Shown here: one piece after another, positions 46,603 through 57,089 of the stretch
How the letters are laid out: the number at the start of each line of letters is the position of its first letter
Numbering within the stretch: the stretch's first letter is position 1
Assembly: GCF_025971955.1 (NCBI RefSeq)
Contig: NZ_JAPDMX010000011.1
Location: forward strand, 1 to 64,000
From: Shewanella subflava
GTDB lineage: Bacteria > Pseudomonadota > Gammaproteobacteria > Enterobacterales > Shewanellaceae
DNA length: 64,000 bases
Direction: 5' to 3'
Notes under the pieces: generated by a model
What the model saw: the letters and a program-made list of their open reading frames with translations, nothing else
Database searches by the model: none
What the model was told of the DNA's origin: nothing
Program-made: the position numbers and the translations under genes

Positions 46603-47487
46603 ATGATAAACGGAAGCATCGTAGCCTTAATCACACCAATGAATAGTGATGGCACAATAGACTATGTAAGTCTTGAAAGACTGGTAGATTTTCATATTAA
46701 TCAAGGTACAGATGCCATTGTTGCCGTTGGGACGACGGGTGAGTCTGCCACGTTACCGATGAAAGAACATATTGCTGTCGTTAAACAAACCGTAAGTTTT
46801 GCTGCCGGCAGAGTACCCATCATTGGTGGAAATGGCGCAAACGCAACGGCTGAGGCCATTGAGTTGACCAAAGGCATGCAAGATTCAGGGATCAGTGCCA
46901 TGTTAGGCGTCACACCTTATTATAATAAACCCACGCCTAAAGGGTTAATTGCGCACTACAAAGCTGTGGCCGCAAGTACTGACATTCCGCAAATTTTATA
47001 TAATGTTCCTGGCCGCACAGCGGTTGATATGAAACCTGAAACCGTTGCTGAGCTATGTAATGTAAGTAACATTATCGGCGTGAAAGAAGCAACAGGTGAT
47101 GTGAGCCGTGTAGCCCGATTACGTGAGCTATGTGGTAATGACTTTTTACTTTACAGCGGTGATGACGCGACTGCCCGCGAGTTCCTTCTTGCTGGCGGGA
47201 ACGGAGTCATCTCTGTTGCTAACAATATTGTGCCACATGCTTTTAAAGCAATGTGTGACGCTGCGTTAGCGGGTGAAACACAACGTGCTGCAGAAATTGA
47301 TGAGCCTTTGCGTGGTTTATACAGTTCATTATTTTGTGAAGCGAATCCAATCCCTGTAAAATGGGCGGTTCATCGTATGGGGTTAATAAGCGATGGACAT
47401 ATTCGTTTGCCATTGACTGAACTTTCTGAACAATTTCATGGTCTGTTAATAGAGACTATGAAAAATGCGCAAATTGAGGTGCAATAA
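46603..47487 (+). CDS. dapA: 4-hydroxy-tetrahydrodipicolinate synthase
   Basis: Condenses pyruvate with aspartate semialdehyde, committing carbon to lysine and diaminopimelate. The Schiff-base lysine lies in GVKEATGDV, the tyrosine relay in [11 protein letters not shown] and the substrate loop in GTTGESATL. Length 294 residues matches the family (E. coli 292). GGGGA lies upstream of the start. The bamC start follows the stop by three bases, so the two are one operon, as in E. coli dapA-bamC. Confidence 0.97.
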   Translation: MINGSIVALITPMNSDGTIDYVSLERLVDFHINQGTDAIVAVGTTGESATLPMKEHIAVVKQTVSFAAGRVPIIGGNGANATAEAIELTKGMQDSGISAMLGVTPYYNKPTPKGLIAHYKAVAASTDIPQILYNVPGRTAVDMKPETVAELCNVSNIIGVKEATGDVSRVARLRELCGNDFLLYSGDDATAREFLLAGGNGVISVANNIVPHAFKAMCDAALAGETQRAAEIDEPLRGLYSSLFCEANPIPVKWAVHRMGLISDGHIRLPLTELSEQFHGLLIETMKNAQIEVQ

Positions 47488-47490
47488 TAC

Positions 47491-48591
47491 ATGTTTAAAA
47501 AAGTCACCCCTATATTAATTATTACTACATTAACGGCTTGTAGTACTCCGATTGATCGTCGACAAGCCAATGGTAATGACGAATATACTCAGGCTGAGTC
47601 CGTTGCTTTATTAAAAATCCCTGATTCATTAAAACAGCCGCCCTACAGTAAAGAATACGATATTCCTCCTGTTGGCAGTCAAGTTGATTTAAATGTGATT
47701 GGTAAGCGATTAGACATTCGCCCACCATTGCAAGTTATCGCAATGGCTGAAGGAACTCATGTCGAAGAAAGCAGCAATAATATTAAAATTATCATCGAAT
47801 CTATTGATAATAATACCGATCTTAAACAAGAAATCTTTAATGTTATTAATGGTTATTTAACCCAAAATAATATTGCAAAACGCTCAGAAGATTTTTCAGC
47901 AGGCGTGGTTGAAACTGATTGGATTGATAGCCAAGAAGTTTTAGATACGAGTTGGTTTGGTGACGATAAAGTTTATTTACTGCGCCAACGTTATCGTTTT
48001 GATATTAACGTTAAACCCCATGGTCGAACAGGTGATGTCACTATTAACCTTATCGAGCACGAAGAGTATTATGATGAAGATCAACAAGATATATTCTTAA
48101 CTGGTGAAGACAAACGTCGTTATACCATCGACATGCTGAACAATACCGTGGCCTATATGAGTATCGAGCGTGAGCGTAAGATCCGAGCAGAACGTATCGA
48201 ACAAAGCCTAGGTATTGATATTGATTTAGTTGAACCAGGAGAAGGTGCTGAGTCATACTGGTTGGCGAAAGCTGACTTTAAGAAAACATGGGAACGACTA
48301 CGTTTAGTGCTTCCTGAATTGGGCTTTGACGTTGTCGATATGGACACAAGCAAAGGTCTGTTCTACATCAATTTAGAAGAAAGTGGTGGATTTTGGAGTT
48401 CCTTATGGGGCGAAGAAAAATTATCACTGCAAAAAGGTAACTATCGTTTATTGTTGAAAAATACCGATAATAAAGAAGAAACCAAAATTTTACTGCATGA
48501 TGTAACGGATGAACCACTGAAGAACGAAGCGATTGCTGAAGTTTACAATCGTATCGCAGAACAAATGAGAGAAGATCGTAAAATACGATAA
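47491..48591 (+). CDS. bamC: Outer-membrane assembly lipoprotein BamC
   Basis: A lipoprotein subunit of the BAM complex, which inserts beta-barrel proteins into the outer membrane. The signal peptide ends in LTAC with lipidated Cys17. The N-terminal unstructured segment (about 18-80) is the BamD-binding part, followed by two helix-grip domains (about 85-210 and 245-360). Length is 366 residues, against 344 in E. coli. It is coupled to dapA and followed by a strong terminator. Confidence 0.93.
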   Translation: MFKKVTPILIITTLTACSTPIDRRQANGNDEYTQAESVALLKIPDSLKQPPYSKEYDIPPVGSQVDLNVIGKRLDIRPPLQVIAMAEGTHVEESSNNIKIIIESIDNNTDLKQEIFNVINGYLTQNNIAKRSEDFSAGVVETDWIDSQEVLDTSWFGDDKVYLLRQRYRFDINVKPHGRTGDVTINLIEHEEYYDEDQQDIFLTGEDKRRYTIDMLNNTVAYMSIERERKIRAERIEQSLGIDIDLVEPGEGAESYWLAKADFKKTWERLRLVLPELGFDVVDMDTSKGLFYINLEESGGFWSSLWGEEKLSLQKGNYRLLLKNTDNKEETKILLHDVTDEPLKNEAIAEVYNRIAEQMREDRKIR

Positions 48592-48603
48592 CTCAAATGG
48601 TTT

Positions 48604-48630
48604 AAAAAGAGATGCTTTGCATCTCTTTTT
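48604..48630 (+). terminator. Terminator after bamC
   Basis: Perfect 12-base stem AAAAAGAGATGC/GCATCTCTTTTT with loop TTT, 12 bases beyond the bamC stop. Confidence 0.9.
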
Positions 48631-49410
48631 GTTTTCAGCCCCAAAACCAGCTACTTCGGTAGGGGGTTATCATCAATTAGGCTCTGCCTGAGGTTCCTTC
48701 CACGGACGCTCGCTTATCGCATCCATGGGATGCACGGCTTATCAGTTCATTTGAACATAGCTGATTAACTCAAGTGATACCTAAGCTTTGCTAATGGTGC
48801 GGTACAAGCTTCTAAATCAGGGATGATTTATTAGAGCCTATAGGGATATATTTACGGCTTCTTGTTAACGCACGTTATGAAAGCTTCCATTTATGACGTT
48901 ATATCAGAATCACCTTCTTCAGAAGGTGGATCTTTTACTTCAAGATTTCGGGTTGAGACCTTTGCAGTGTCATTTTGTTCAAATAAAAACGAGTTTAGCG
49001 GCGCTCTCTTTTGCGATATTTTTGGCCATTTTTACATCGTTATCAATTTTTCCTATCAATAAGCCAACCTAATACTTTGTCTTGTAAAAAAGACAACAAT
49101 TTGTTGCAAATATCCGCTTGAAAGTTCAACAGGTTCAAAAAAGGCACTAGCGCACTTTTAATAATTTGTAAGCAAAGGTAAAACGCCTTGCAGACGCAGT
49201 GGTGCTGAGTAAAATCAATGTTAATCGATTACACACAGTGTAATGAGGTTTTCTGTTCGACTTTAAGCAAAGATGTTCGAATAAAATAGTGATCTAAATG
49301 TATTCCTTTTCACTATAACTACCCTAAACCCTACAATGGCTAAATAAAACCGCATATTTATTTAGCCAATTAAAGCTTGATTATAATATTCCTAAAGGGA
49401 ATGGACACCG
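48631..49410. repeat. Gene-poor, hairpin-rich region; possible dispersed repeat
   Basis: About 780 bases without a convincing gene. The left part holds several small hairpins: CTAC-TTCG-GTAG near 48651, GCATCC-ATG-GGATGC (48719-48733), GTTCA-TT-TGAAC near 48745 and CACCTTCT-TC-AGAAGGTG near 48911. An open frame from ATG 48877 to 49062 (61 codons) has no ribosome site and is probably not a gene. Base composition is less AT-rich than other spacers here. It looks to me like a copy of a Shewanella intergenic repeat, which is inference. The right end must include the promoter of the efflux operon. Confidence 0.4.
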
Positions 49411-50493
49411 ATGAAAAAAATTATACTAATAATCGTAGTTTGCGGCATTGCTGCATTGAGTTATGTTCAAATGAAGCCGAAAAAGGCTCAATTGCAACGT
49501 GCTAAACCCATGACTAACGTGGTATTTGCAACGACAAAGCTAATGCCTATCCGTGATGAAGTAGAAGCCATTGGAACTGGTAAAGCATATGAATCTATTA
49601 CAGTGACTTCAAAAATCACTGAAGTCATCACTAAAGTTAACTTTAAAGATGGAGACCTAGTAGATAAAGACGATTTACTTATTCAACTGCAAGATGCGGA
49701 ACAGCAAGCTAAAGTAAAAGTGGCAAAGGTGAAGCTTACTGAGCATTTGCGAGAGTATGATCGAATTAGCTCTTTAGTGACCAGTAAAACAGTGGCTGAG
49801 TTAGAGCGTGATAGATTACAAAGCTTAATAGATTTAGCTCGGGCAGAAATAGAACAAACCACATCAGCATTGACTGACCGTCGTATCACAGCGCCTTTCT
49901 CGGGCCGTTTAGGTTTACGTCAGGTGAGTTTGGGTAGTCTAGTCACAACGGGTGAACAAATCACCACGTTAGATGATGTGAGTAAAATCAAATTAGACTT
50001 CTCTATTCCAGAGCGTTTTATTCAAGAGTTACAAGAGGGTAAACAAGTAGAGGCACACGCTGTTGCTTTCCCTAATCGTGTATTTACGGGCACTGTGACG
50101 TCTATTGATAGCCGTGTCAATCCAGATACCAGAGCCGTTGTAGTACGTGCTGTTTTGGCCAATGAAGATTTCGCGTTGTTGCCCGGAATGTTGATGAAGG
50201 TGAAATTAATTAAGCAAAGTAGAGAAGGGTTGTTATTACCTGAATCTGCCATTATCCCCATTCAAGACAAGCATTATGTATACAGCACAAATGCTGACGA
50301 TGAAATTATACAACTCCCCGTTAAGCTTGGTGTTCGTACCCGTGGTTGGGTTGAAATTGTTGAAGGATTAGAAGTTAATCAACAGGTTATTATTCGTGGG
50401 ATTTTAAAAGTGCGCCCTGGCGATAAAGTGAAGCTACAAGAAGCCGAGAACTTCCATTTTGCTCAAATCGATCAGGCGGAGATTGCAGCATGA
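49411..50493 (+). CDS. RND efflux periplasmic adaptor (membrane fusion protein)
   Basis: 360 residues. An N-terminal signal anchor (about 4-20) without a lipobox cysteine in the usual place is followed by split biotinyl-lipoyl halves (TEVITKVNFKDGDLVDKDDLL and ITAPFSGRLGLRQVSLGSLV), a short coiled-coil hairpin of about 60 residues, a beta-barrel (IKLDFSIPERFIQELQEG) and a membrane-proximal domain. It bridges the inner-membrane pump to an outer-membrane channel. The short hairpin is typical of MexE/VexC-like adaptors. The stop overlaps the pump start (ATGA). AAAGGGA precedes the ATG. Confidence 0.93.
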   Translation: MKKIILIIVVCGIAALSYVQMKPKKAQLQRAKPMTNVVFATTKLMPIRDEVEAIGTGKAYESITVTSKITEVITKVNFKDGDLVDKDDLLIQLQDAEQQAKVKVAKVKLTEHLREYDRISSLVTSKTVAELERDRLQSLIDLARAEIEQTTSALTDRRITAPFSGRLGLRQVSLGSLVTTGEQITTLDDVSKIKLDFSIPERFIQELQEGKQVEAHAVAFPNRVFTGTVTSIDSRVNPDTRAVVVRAVLANEDFALLPGMLMKVKLIKQSREGLLLPESAIIPIQDKHYVYSTNADDEIIQLPVKLGVRTRGWVEIVEGLEVNQQVIIRGILKVRPGDKVKLQEAENFHFAQIDQAEIAA

Positions 50494-53400
50494 TCTTAAC
50501 GGATTTATCAGTAAAGCGTCCGGTATTAGCCTCGGTCATCAGTATTTTGCTTATTGTGCTTGGCTTAGTTTCGTTTGGAAAATTGCCCTTACGTGAATAC
50601 CCCAACATCGACCCGCCTATTGTTTCAGTTGAAACCAGTTATCGTGGTGCGAGTAGCTCGGTCGTCGAAAGTCGAATTACTCAGCTGATTGAAGATCAAA
50701 TTAGTGGTGTTGAAGGCATTCGCCATATCAGTTCATCAAGTTCCGATGGCCGTTCAAGTGTTACCATTGAATTTGATATAGGCCGAGATATTGAAGCCGC
50801 CACTAACGATGTGCGCGACCGTATTTCAGGTCTGTTAGAACAGCTGCCAGAAGAAGCGGATTCACCATCCATTTATAAAGCAAATGGCAGTGATGAAGTG
50901 ATCATGTGGCTTAACTTAGTCTCTGATCAAATGGATATTTTGCAGTTAACAGATTACGCAAACCGTTATTTAGTCGATCGTTTTTCTGTAATTGATGGTG
51001 TGTCTACACTTCGCTTAGGCGGTGGCAAGGTCTATGCCATGCGTATTTGGATAGACAGACAAGCTTTAGCTGCAAGAAACCTAACAGTGACCGACATTGA
51101 AGCTGCGTTGCGCTCTGAAAACGTCGAGTTACCTGCAGGTTCAATTGAGTCACAAGACCGTCATTTCACCGTGCGTTTAGAGCGGGTATATCGGACTGCG
51201 GAAGACTTCTCAAATCTCGTTATTACCCAAGGTGAAGATGGTTATTTAGTTAAATTAGGTGATGTTGCCAAAGTGGAAATTGGCAGCGAAGAAGAACGTA
51301 TTGTGTTCCGTGGTAACAAAGAAGCAATGATTGGTCTAGGGGTCAGTAAACAATCAACGGCGAATACACTTGAAGTCGCTCGCGCTGCTAACGCGTTGGT
51401 GGATAAAATCAATCCAACCCTGCCAGCAGGTATGGAGATAAAGCGCTCCTATGATAGCTCAGTATTTATTGAGCGCTCAATCGAAGAGGTGTATCAAACA
51501 CTCTTTATCGCCATGATACTTGTGACCATTGTGATTTATTTGTTCTTAGGTAGCGTAAGAGCAATGTTGATCCCTGCGATTACGGTTCCTGTCTCTTTGT
51601 TAGCGACATTTACCGTGTTATATGCACTTGGGTATACCATCAACCTGTTAACTTTGTTAGCGATGATCCTCGCAATTGGTATGGTGGTAGATGATGCGAT
51701 TGTTATGCTTGAAAACATTCACCGCCGAATAGAAGACGGTGATTCACCACTTAAAGCCGCATTTTTAGGCAGTAGAGAAGTGGCATTTGCCGTTGTTGCC
51801 ACCACTTTGGTATTAGTCGCGGTATTTATGCCCATCACCTTTTTAGAAGGTGATCTCGGAAAATTGTTTAAAGAATTTGCGGTTACCATGAGTGCTGCGG
51901 TGATTTTCTCAAGTATTGTTGCGTTAACATTAAGTCCAATGATGTGTTCAAAGTTACTCAAACCAGCTGAGCAAGACTCATGGTTAGTTAAACAAATTGA
52001 TAAGCTGATGTTGAAGTTATCAAATCACTATCAGCGCACATTAAGCACGGCATTCAAACAGCCGTTATTAGTCAGTTTACTGGTGTTAATTGCCTTCGGT
52101 TTAAGTGGTTACTTATTACAAAAAGTGCCACAAGAGTTTGCACCTCAAGAAGATCGCGGCTCAATGTTCTTGATGGTCAATGGCCCTCAGGGCGCCAGTT
52201 TTGAATATATCGAAAAATACATGGACGAAGTTGAAGGTCGTTTGATGCCATTAGTCGACAGTGGTGATATTAAACGTTTGCTTATTCGAGCTCCGCGTGG
52301 ATTTGGAACCGCAACTGATTTTTCTAATGGTATGGCAATTATTGTGCTTGAAGATTGGGGCCAGCGTCGAAGTGCAAATGAAATCATTGTCGATATACGC
52401 AACCGTTTATCTGATTTAGCCGGTATTCGTGCGTTTCCTATTATGCGCCAAGCATTTGGGCGAGGGGTAGGTAAACCTGTGCAATTTGTTCTGGGCGGAC
52501 CAAGTTATGAAGAGTTGGCTGAGTGGCGGGACATCATCATTGAAAAGGCAAAAGAAAATCCTAATTTAGTCGGGCTAGACCATGATTATCAAGAAACCAA
52601 GCCTCAGTTACGGGTTGTGATTGATAGAGTGCGCGCTGCCGATCTAGGAGTGTCGATTTCGCATATAGGCCGTACTCTTGAAACCATGTTAGGGTCTAAA
52701 TTAGCGACCACCTTCATGCGCGATGGCGAAGAGTACGATGTGATAATTGAAGGTAATCGGGAAAATCAAAGTACCGCTAGCGACATGGAAAATCTTTATG
52801 TTCGCTCAGCGCGAACCAATGAGCTTATTCCACTATCAAACTTGGTTACGATTGAAGAGTTTGCTGATGCTAGCTCGCTAAATCGCTACAATCGTATGCG
52901 TTCAATTACCCTTGAGGCTAATTTAGCCGATGGATACAGCTTAGGTGAAGCACTTGATTACCTGAATGATTTAACCTTGACCTATTTACCAGCAGAAGCG
53001 GTGATCAGTTACAAAGGACCGTCTTTAGATTATCAAGAATCCGGTAATTCAATGAACTTCGTGTTTGTTTTGGCTCTCGGTATTGTCTTCTTGGTACTTG
53101 CGGCGCAATTTGAAAGTTATATACATCCGATGATCATCATGCTGACGGTACCATTGGCGACCTTAGGCGCATTACTTGGCTTATGGTATACCGGACAAAG
53201 CATTAATATTTATAGCCAGATTGGCATTATCATGCTGGTTGGTTTAGCGGCTAAAAACGGTATTTTGATTGTTGAATTCGCCAATCAATTACGTGACAGA
53301 GGCATGGAGTTTAATGAGGCGATATTGCAAGCATCAGTGCAGCGTTTACGTCCAATTCTCATGACAGGTATTACTACTGCTGCAGGGGCATTACCTTTAG

Positions 53401-53582
53401 TGATGGCACAAGGGGCGGGATCAGAAACGCGCTATGTTATTGGTGTTGTTGTGCTATCGGGTATCACGCTGGCGACCTTCTTTACGCTGGTAGTTGTACC
53501 TGTGGCTTACAGCTTGTTTGCTAAGAATAGTCATTCCCCAGATGCAGTTGCAAAACAGTTGGCAATAGAACTCAATAAGTAG
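50490..53582 (+). CDS. RND efflux permease, HAE1 family
   Basis: A 1030-residue AcrB-type inner-membrane pump that exports hydrophobic or amphiphilic compounds using the proton gradient. It opens with VKRPVLASVISILLIVLG and PLREYPNIDPPIVSVET. Helix 4 carries the proton-relay pair in GMVVDDAIVMLENIHRR, and the second half has LAAKNGILIVEFANQLRDRG. Twelve helices and two large periplasmic domains are expected. It forms an operon with the adaptor, overlapping by four bases. No outer-membrane channel gene is adjacent, so it likely shares a TolC-like channel encoded elsewhere. Substrates cannot be inferred. Confidence 0.95.
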   Translation: MILTDLSVKRPVLASVISILLIVLGLVSFGKLPLREYPNIDPPIVSVETSYRGASSSVVESRITQLIEDQISGVEGIRHISSSSSDGRSSVTIEFDIGRDIEAATNDVRDRISGLLEQLPEEADSPSIYKANGSDEVIMWLNLVSDQMDILQLTDYANRYLVDRFSVIDGVSTLRLGGGKVYAMRIWIDRQALAARNLTVTDIEAALRSENVELPAGSIESQDRHFTVRLERVYRTAEDFSNLVITQGEDGYLVKLGDVAKVEIGSEEERIVFRGNKEAMIGLGVSKQSTANTLEVARAANALVDKINPTLPAGMEIKRSYDSSVFIERSIEEVYQTLFIAMILVTIVIYLFLGSVRAMLIPAITVPVSLLATFTVLYALGYTINLLTLLAMILAIGMVVDDAIVMLENIHRRIEDGDSPLKAAFLGSREVAFAVVATTLVLVAVFMPITFLEGDLGKLFKEFAVTMSAAVIFSSIVALTLSPMMCSKLLKPAEQDSWLVKQIDKLMLKLSNHYQRTLSTAFKQPLLVSLLVLIAFGLSGYLLQKVPQEFAPQEDRGSMFLMVNGPQGASFEYIEKYMDEVEGRLMPLVDSGDIKRLLIRAPRGFGTATDFSNGMAIIVLEDWGQRRSANEIIVDIRNRLSDLAGIRAFPIMRQAFGRGVGKPVQFVLGGPSYEELAEWRDIIIEKAKENPNLVGLDHDYQETKPQLRVVIDRVRAADLGVSISHIGRTLETMLGSKLATTFMRDGEEYDVIIEGNRENQSTASDMENLYVRSARTNELIPLSNLVTIEEFADASSLNRYNRMRSITLEANLADGYSLGEALDYLNDLTLTYLPAEAVISYKGPSLDYQESGNSMNFVFVLALGIVFLVLAAQFESYIHPMIIMLTVPLATLGALLGLWYTGQSINIYSQIGIIMLVGLAAKNGILIVEFANQLRDRGMEFNEAILQASVQRLRPILMTGITTAAGALPLVMAQGAGSETRYVIGVVVLSGITLATFFTLVVVPVAYSLFAKNSHSPDAVAKQLAIELNK

Positions 53583-53594
53583 ATAGCAGTTTAT

Positions 53595-53621
53595 AAAAGC
53601 CCGTCAGTGACGGGCTTTTTT
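53595..53621. terminator. Terminator after the RND permease gene
   Basis: Stem AAAAGCCCGTC/GACGGGCTTTT with loop AGT and extra T, 12 bases after the stop. Confidence 0.9.
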
Positions 53622-53697
53622 GTGCTTGATAATCCACCTTTGTGTATGAGTGGTAACGCATTACATGTCAACGGCCAGAATTTGCAGTGTTGAAGCG

Positions 53698-54129
53698 TTA
53701 TCGACTAACCATACAGCTTGCGCTAGCGGTTGCCAGTAATCGACCTTGTTTGTCAGTTAATGTGGCATCGGCAATGGCTAAACTGGTTGATAAATTGATC
53801 AGTTTTCCTGTAGCAAAAACGGCTTGATTTTTAGGAACGGGTCGCACCATTTTAACGTTTAAATCTATAGTGGCATAACTTGCACCAGCAGGCAGAGCAG
53901 AATGCACTGCGCAGGCCGTTGCTGAATCTAATACCGTGGCAGCAAAACCACCATGTACACCCCCCATGGGATTCAAATGTCTTTCATCCGCTTGGGCTTC
54001 AAATGTTATCTCACCTTCAGAGACATTAATGGCTTTCATTGGCATGGTTTGGGTAATTGAAGGAGCAGGAATGTGGCCATCGAGCATGGCCTGCATTATT
54101 TGTAATCCGGTCATTTCGCGTAGAATCAT
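53698..54129 (-). CDS. PaaI family hotdog-fold thioesterase
   Basis: 143 residues forming a single hotdog domain. The family signature NPMGGVHGGFAATVLDSATA (about residues 52-71) includes the HGG turn and the catalytic acidic residue. Such enzymes hydrolyse acyl- or aryl-CoA thioesters. The gene lies between an efflux pump and fadE, 263 bases from the fadE stop on the same strand, so a link with fatty-acid CoA metabolism is possible but unproven. GGACA precedes the ATG. Confidence 0.9.
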   Translation of the reverse strand: MILREMTGLQIMQAMLDGHIPAPSITQTMPMKAINVSEGEITFEAQADERHLNPMGGVHGGFAATVLDSATACAVHSALPAGASYATIDLNVKMVRPVPKNQAVFATGKLINLSTSLAIADATLTDKQGRLLATASASCMVSR

Positions 54130-54344
54130 TTTTTGTGTCCTTAAATAACCTCAGCTTGGGATAATAAACGCTTACCAAACAGGCTGTTGTCTTACTAACT
54201 GCATCCATTAATATGCAATAGGCTAGCTATGACGTATTAATGCGTTTTATTTTCAAAACAAAAGACAAGTTCGCTACAAAATAAGCTTAATCTGTTGAGT
54301 TCAGCTTATTGAGCCCATCTCTTGACCCAAGAAGAGGTGAAATA

Positions 54345-54375
54345 AAAAAGGGTAAAGCAATGCTTTACCCTTTTT
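54345..54375. terminator. Terminator after fadE
   Basis: Perfect 14-base stem AAAAAGGGTAAAGC/GCTTTACCCTTTTT around loop AAT, 18 bases beyond the fadE stop. Confidence 0.9.
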
Positions 54376-54392
54376 ATCATTAAATGTGTTTA

Positions 54393-56840
54393 TTATGCTG
54401 CTTTTTCTTGCTTTACAGAGCCTTTAATATTGGCACGAAGTACTTCAGTATCAAAATCATCAACATTGATAGACTTCATACGGCCTATTTCTGCACGTTC
54501 AAGTAAGGCGACTTCTGCTTCGCTTAGTATACCTAACGCTTTACCTTCTGCCGCTACTTTATCTAACCACATGAACGGTAAACGCTTTCCTGCAGCTTTA
54601 CAGACTTTATCGTATAAAGGCTCACAGGCTAGGATATCAATAAATGTTTGCTCTTGAATACCAACTGCATTGTGCTCGCTATTAGTAAAGAATTGACCTT
54701 TACCTAAGCGATCTCGGCTAGCGCAAGGTGTTTGCATTATTTGAGCAACTTTATGATCTAGCGTATCAGTAGGGCGCTTAACAGGGCGACCAAATGGGAA
54801 GATAATCCAACGCAAAGCGTGGCCCAATCCCATAGGGAAGTTGTTAAGTAAATCATCTAAAGAATCTTGTAATTTATACAATGAATCTTCAACAGCCCAT
54901 TGAACTAACGGCAAATCTTCAGTTAGACGACCTTCATCTTGATAACGCTTTAACGTTGCAGATACAAGGTATAACTGGCTCAGTAAATCACCTAAACGAG
55001 CCGAAATACGTTCTTTACGTTTTAGGTTGCCACCCAAAGTTCCCATTGCTAAGTCAGATAATAACGCTAAGTTAGCACTGAAACGGTTCATTTGTTGGTA
55101 GTAGCGCTTAGTCTTATCAGAGTAGGGCGCATTGGAGAAACGTGCTCCAGTTAATCCCATCCAGAAGCTGCGCGTGAAGTTAGAGATTGCAAAACCAATA
55201 TGACCAAAAATTGCATCATCAAAGTTCATTAAACCACGGCTAGCATCGGTGTCGAATGCCGATTCCATTTCAGCCAATACATATGGATGACAACGAATAG
55301 CACCTTGACCATAGATGATCATTGAACGGGTGAGAATATTTGCCCCTTCAACAGTAATTGCAATTGGTGCAGCCTGGTATCCACGGCCTAAGTAGTTATT
55401 AGGGCCTAAACACACCCCTTTACCACCATGGATATCCATTGCATCAATAATACATTTTTGCATTCTGTCAGTGAGGTGGAATTTAACGATAGCAGAGATA
55501 ACCGACGGTTTTTCACCTAAATCGATTGCCGTGGTGGTTAAACTGGTTACTGCATCCATAAGATATGCGTTACCACCAATTCGTGCCATTGGTTCTTCAA
55601 TACCTTCTAACTTACCGATAGGTAATTTAAACTGACGACGAATACGAGCATAAGCGCCTGTTGCAATCGCTGCCGTTTTTACACCACCTGCTGAGTTTGA
55701 CGGCAAAGTAATACCACGACCCACAGATAAACACTCAACCAGCATACGCCAGCCTTGGCCAGCCATTTCTGGGCCGCCAATAATAAAGCTTAATGGCACG
55801 AATACTTCATTACCGCGTGTTGGTCCATTTTGGAACATACAATTAAGTGGGAAGTGACGACGGCCGGTTTCAACGCCAGGAATATCAGTTGGAATGAGGG
55901 CACAGGTAATACCTAACTCTTCGTCGCCACCTAATAAACGATCTGGATCGCGTAATTTAAAGGCTAAACCGAGAACTGTTGCCACTGGGGCTAGGGTAAT
56001 GTATCGCTTGTTCCAAGTTAGTTTCATTCCAAGGACTTCTTCACCTTGGAATTCACCTTTACATACAATACCAAAATCAGGAATAGAACCCGCATCACTT
56101 CCAGCTTCAGGGCTTGTTAAGGCAAAACATGGTACCTCTAAACCTTTGGCTAAACGTGGCAGGTAATGAGCTTGTTGCTCTGGCGTACCATAGTGTTGCA
56201 ATAACTCACCAGGTCCTAATGAGTTAGGCACACCAACAGTAGAGGCAAGTTCGCTGCTTAATCCGGCCAATTTTTGTAATACACGGGATTGAGCATAAGC
56301 AGAATACTCTAAACCACCATATTTCTTTTTGATAATCATCGCAAAGAAACCATGGTCTTTTAGGTATTGCCATACTTCTTGTGGTAAATCACCAAGTTCA
56401 TGTGCTACTTGATGTTGATTAACCATTTTACACACTTCTTCAACAGGGCCATCAAGAAACGCCTGTTCTTCAGCTGTAAGGCGAGATTGAGGATAGTTGT
56501 GTAACTTGCTCCAGTTAGGGTTACCTGCGAATAAATCCGCTTCCCACCAGGTTGTACCCGCTTCAATGGCTTCTTTTTCTGTTGAAGACATTTCAGGCAT
56601 GATACCGCGATACACTTTAAGCAGCGGACGGCTGATAAAATTCTGTCTGAATGATTTAATGTTAAAAGGCAATGCTAATACGAGGAATACTATCCAAGTA
56701 GCAGAACCAACGATGTCCATTGCGCTACCAACACCCAGAACAACAGCCGCAGCTATTGTGGTGGTGACAAGCGATACCCTGAGGTAAGACATTGTGCCGA
56801 GCACAAAGATCATCGCGATGATCAGTAGTAGGGTGGTCAC
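54393..56840 (-). CDS. fadE: Acyl-CoA dehydrogenase FadE
   Basis: First oxidation step of fatty-acid beta-oxidation, using FAD. The 815-residue length matches E. coli FadE (814), much longer than ordinary acyl-CoA dehydrogenases. Two N-terminal hydrophobic segments (about 1-60, e.g. [19 protein letters not shown]) suggest membrane attachment. The dehydrogenase core includes [18 protein letters not shown] and [12 protein letters not shown], and a C-terminal extension of about 300 residues is typical of FadE. Upstream, FadR-like and PsrA-like operators lie in the gap with divergent yafJ. Confidence 0.96.
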   Translation of the reverse strand: MTTLLLIIAMIFVLGTMSYLRVSLVTTTIAAAVVLGVGSAMDIVGSATWIVFLVLALPFNIKSFRQNFISRPLLKVYRGIMPEMSSTEKEAIEAGTTWWEADLFAGNPNWSKLHNYPQSRLTAEEQAFLDGPVEEVCKMVNQHQVAHELGDLPQEVWQYLKDHGFFAMIIKKKYGGLEYSAYAQSRVLQKLAGLSSELASTVGVPNSLGPGELLQHYGTPEQQAHYLPRLAKGLEVPCFALTSPEAGSDAGSIPDFGIVCKGEFQGEEVLGMKLTWNKRYITLAPVATVLGLAFKLRDPDRLLGGDEELGITCALIPTDIPGVETGRRHFPLNCMFQNGPTRGNEVFVPLSFIIGGPEMAGQGWRMLVECLSVGRGITLPSNSAGGVKTAAIATGAYARIRRQFKLPIGKLEGIEEPMARIGGNAYLMDAVTSLTTTAIDLGEKPSVISAIVKFHLTDRMQKCIIDAMDIHGGKGVCLGPNNYLGRGYQAAPIAITVEGANILTRSMIIYGQGAIRCHPYVLAEMESAFDTDASRGLMNFDDAIFGHIGFAISNFTRSFWMGLTGARFSNAPYSDKTKRYYQQMNRFSANLALLSDLAMGTLGGNLKRKERISARLGDLLSQLYLVSATLKRYQDEGRLTEDLPLVQWAVEDSLYKLQDSLDDLLNNFPMGLGHALRWIIFPFGRPVKRPTDTLDHKVAQIMQTPCASRDRLGKGQFFTNSEHNAVGIQEQTFIDILACEPLYDKVCKAAGKRLPFMWLDKVAAEGKALGILSEAEVALLERAEIGRMKSINVDDFDTEVLRANIKGSVKQEKAA

Positions 56841-56917
56841 TTTACTCTCTCCTTAAAGCCAGTTCCATTGTGTGAAAAGGCTAATTCTTATTGATCTCAA
56901 TCACAAGTATAGACCGT

Positions 56918-56926
56918 GGTCAGACC
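56918..56926. promoter_or_regulatory. FadR-like operator upstream of fadE
   Basis: GGTCAGACC within GTGGTCAGACCTG matches the core of the FadR site (TGGTCNGACCA). It is 78 bases upstream of the fadE start on the minus strand. Confidence 0.65.
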
Positions 56927-56976
56927 TGTGCCACATAAAATTTAACCTTATGCAGTGATGAATACAAGTATTTTTC

Positions 56977-56988
56977 AAACAATTGTTT
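56977..56988. promoter_or_regulatory. PsrA-like operator between fadE and yafJ
   Basis: AAACAATTGTTT is a perfect 12-base palindrome, inside CAAAC-AATT-GTTTA, resembling the PsrA consensus (CAAAC, short spacer, GTTTG). Confidence 0.55.
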
Positions 56989-57089
56989 AAATTTTATTGT
57001 GTCAATCTTGTTCCACTGATTTGCCAGTAAAGATACAATATGTGGATGAGTAAAAATTTGATCAATTTGTAACGAAAAAGGCTTAATAA

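Noticed and set aside
48862..49062. Small protein gene in the 0.8-kb spacer
   Set aside because: The first codon is TTG, the internal ATG at 48877 has no ribosome site, and the frame crosses a strong hairpin. Treated as part of a possible repeat.
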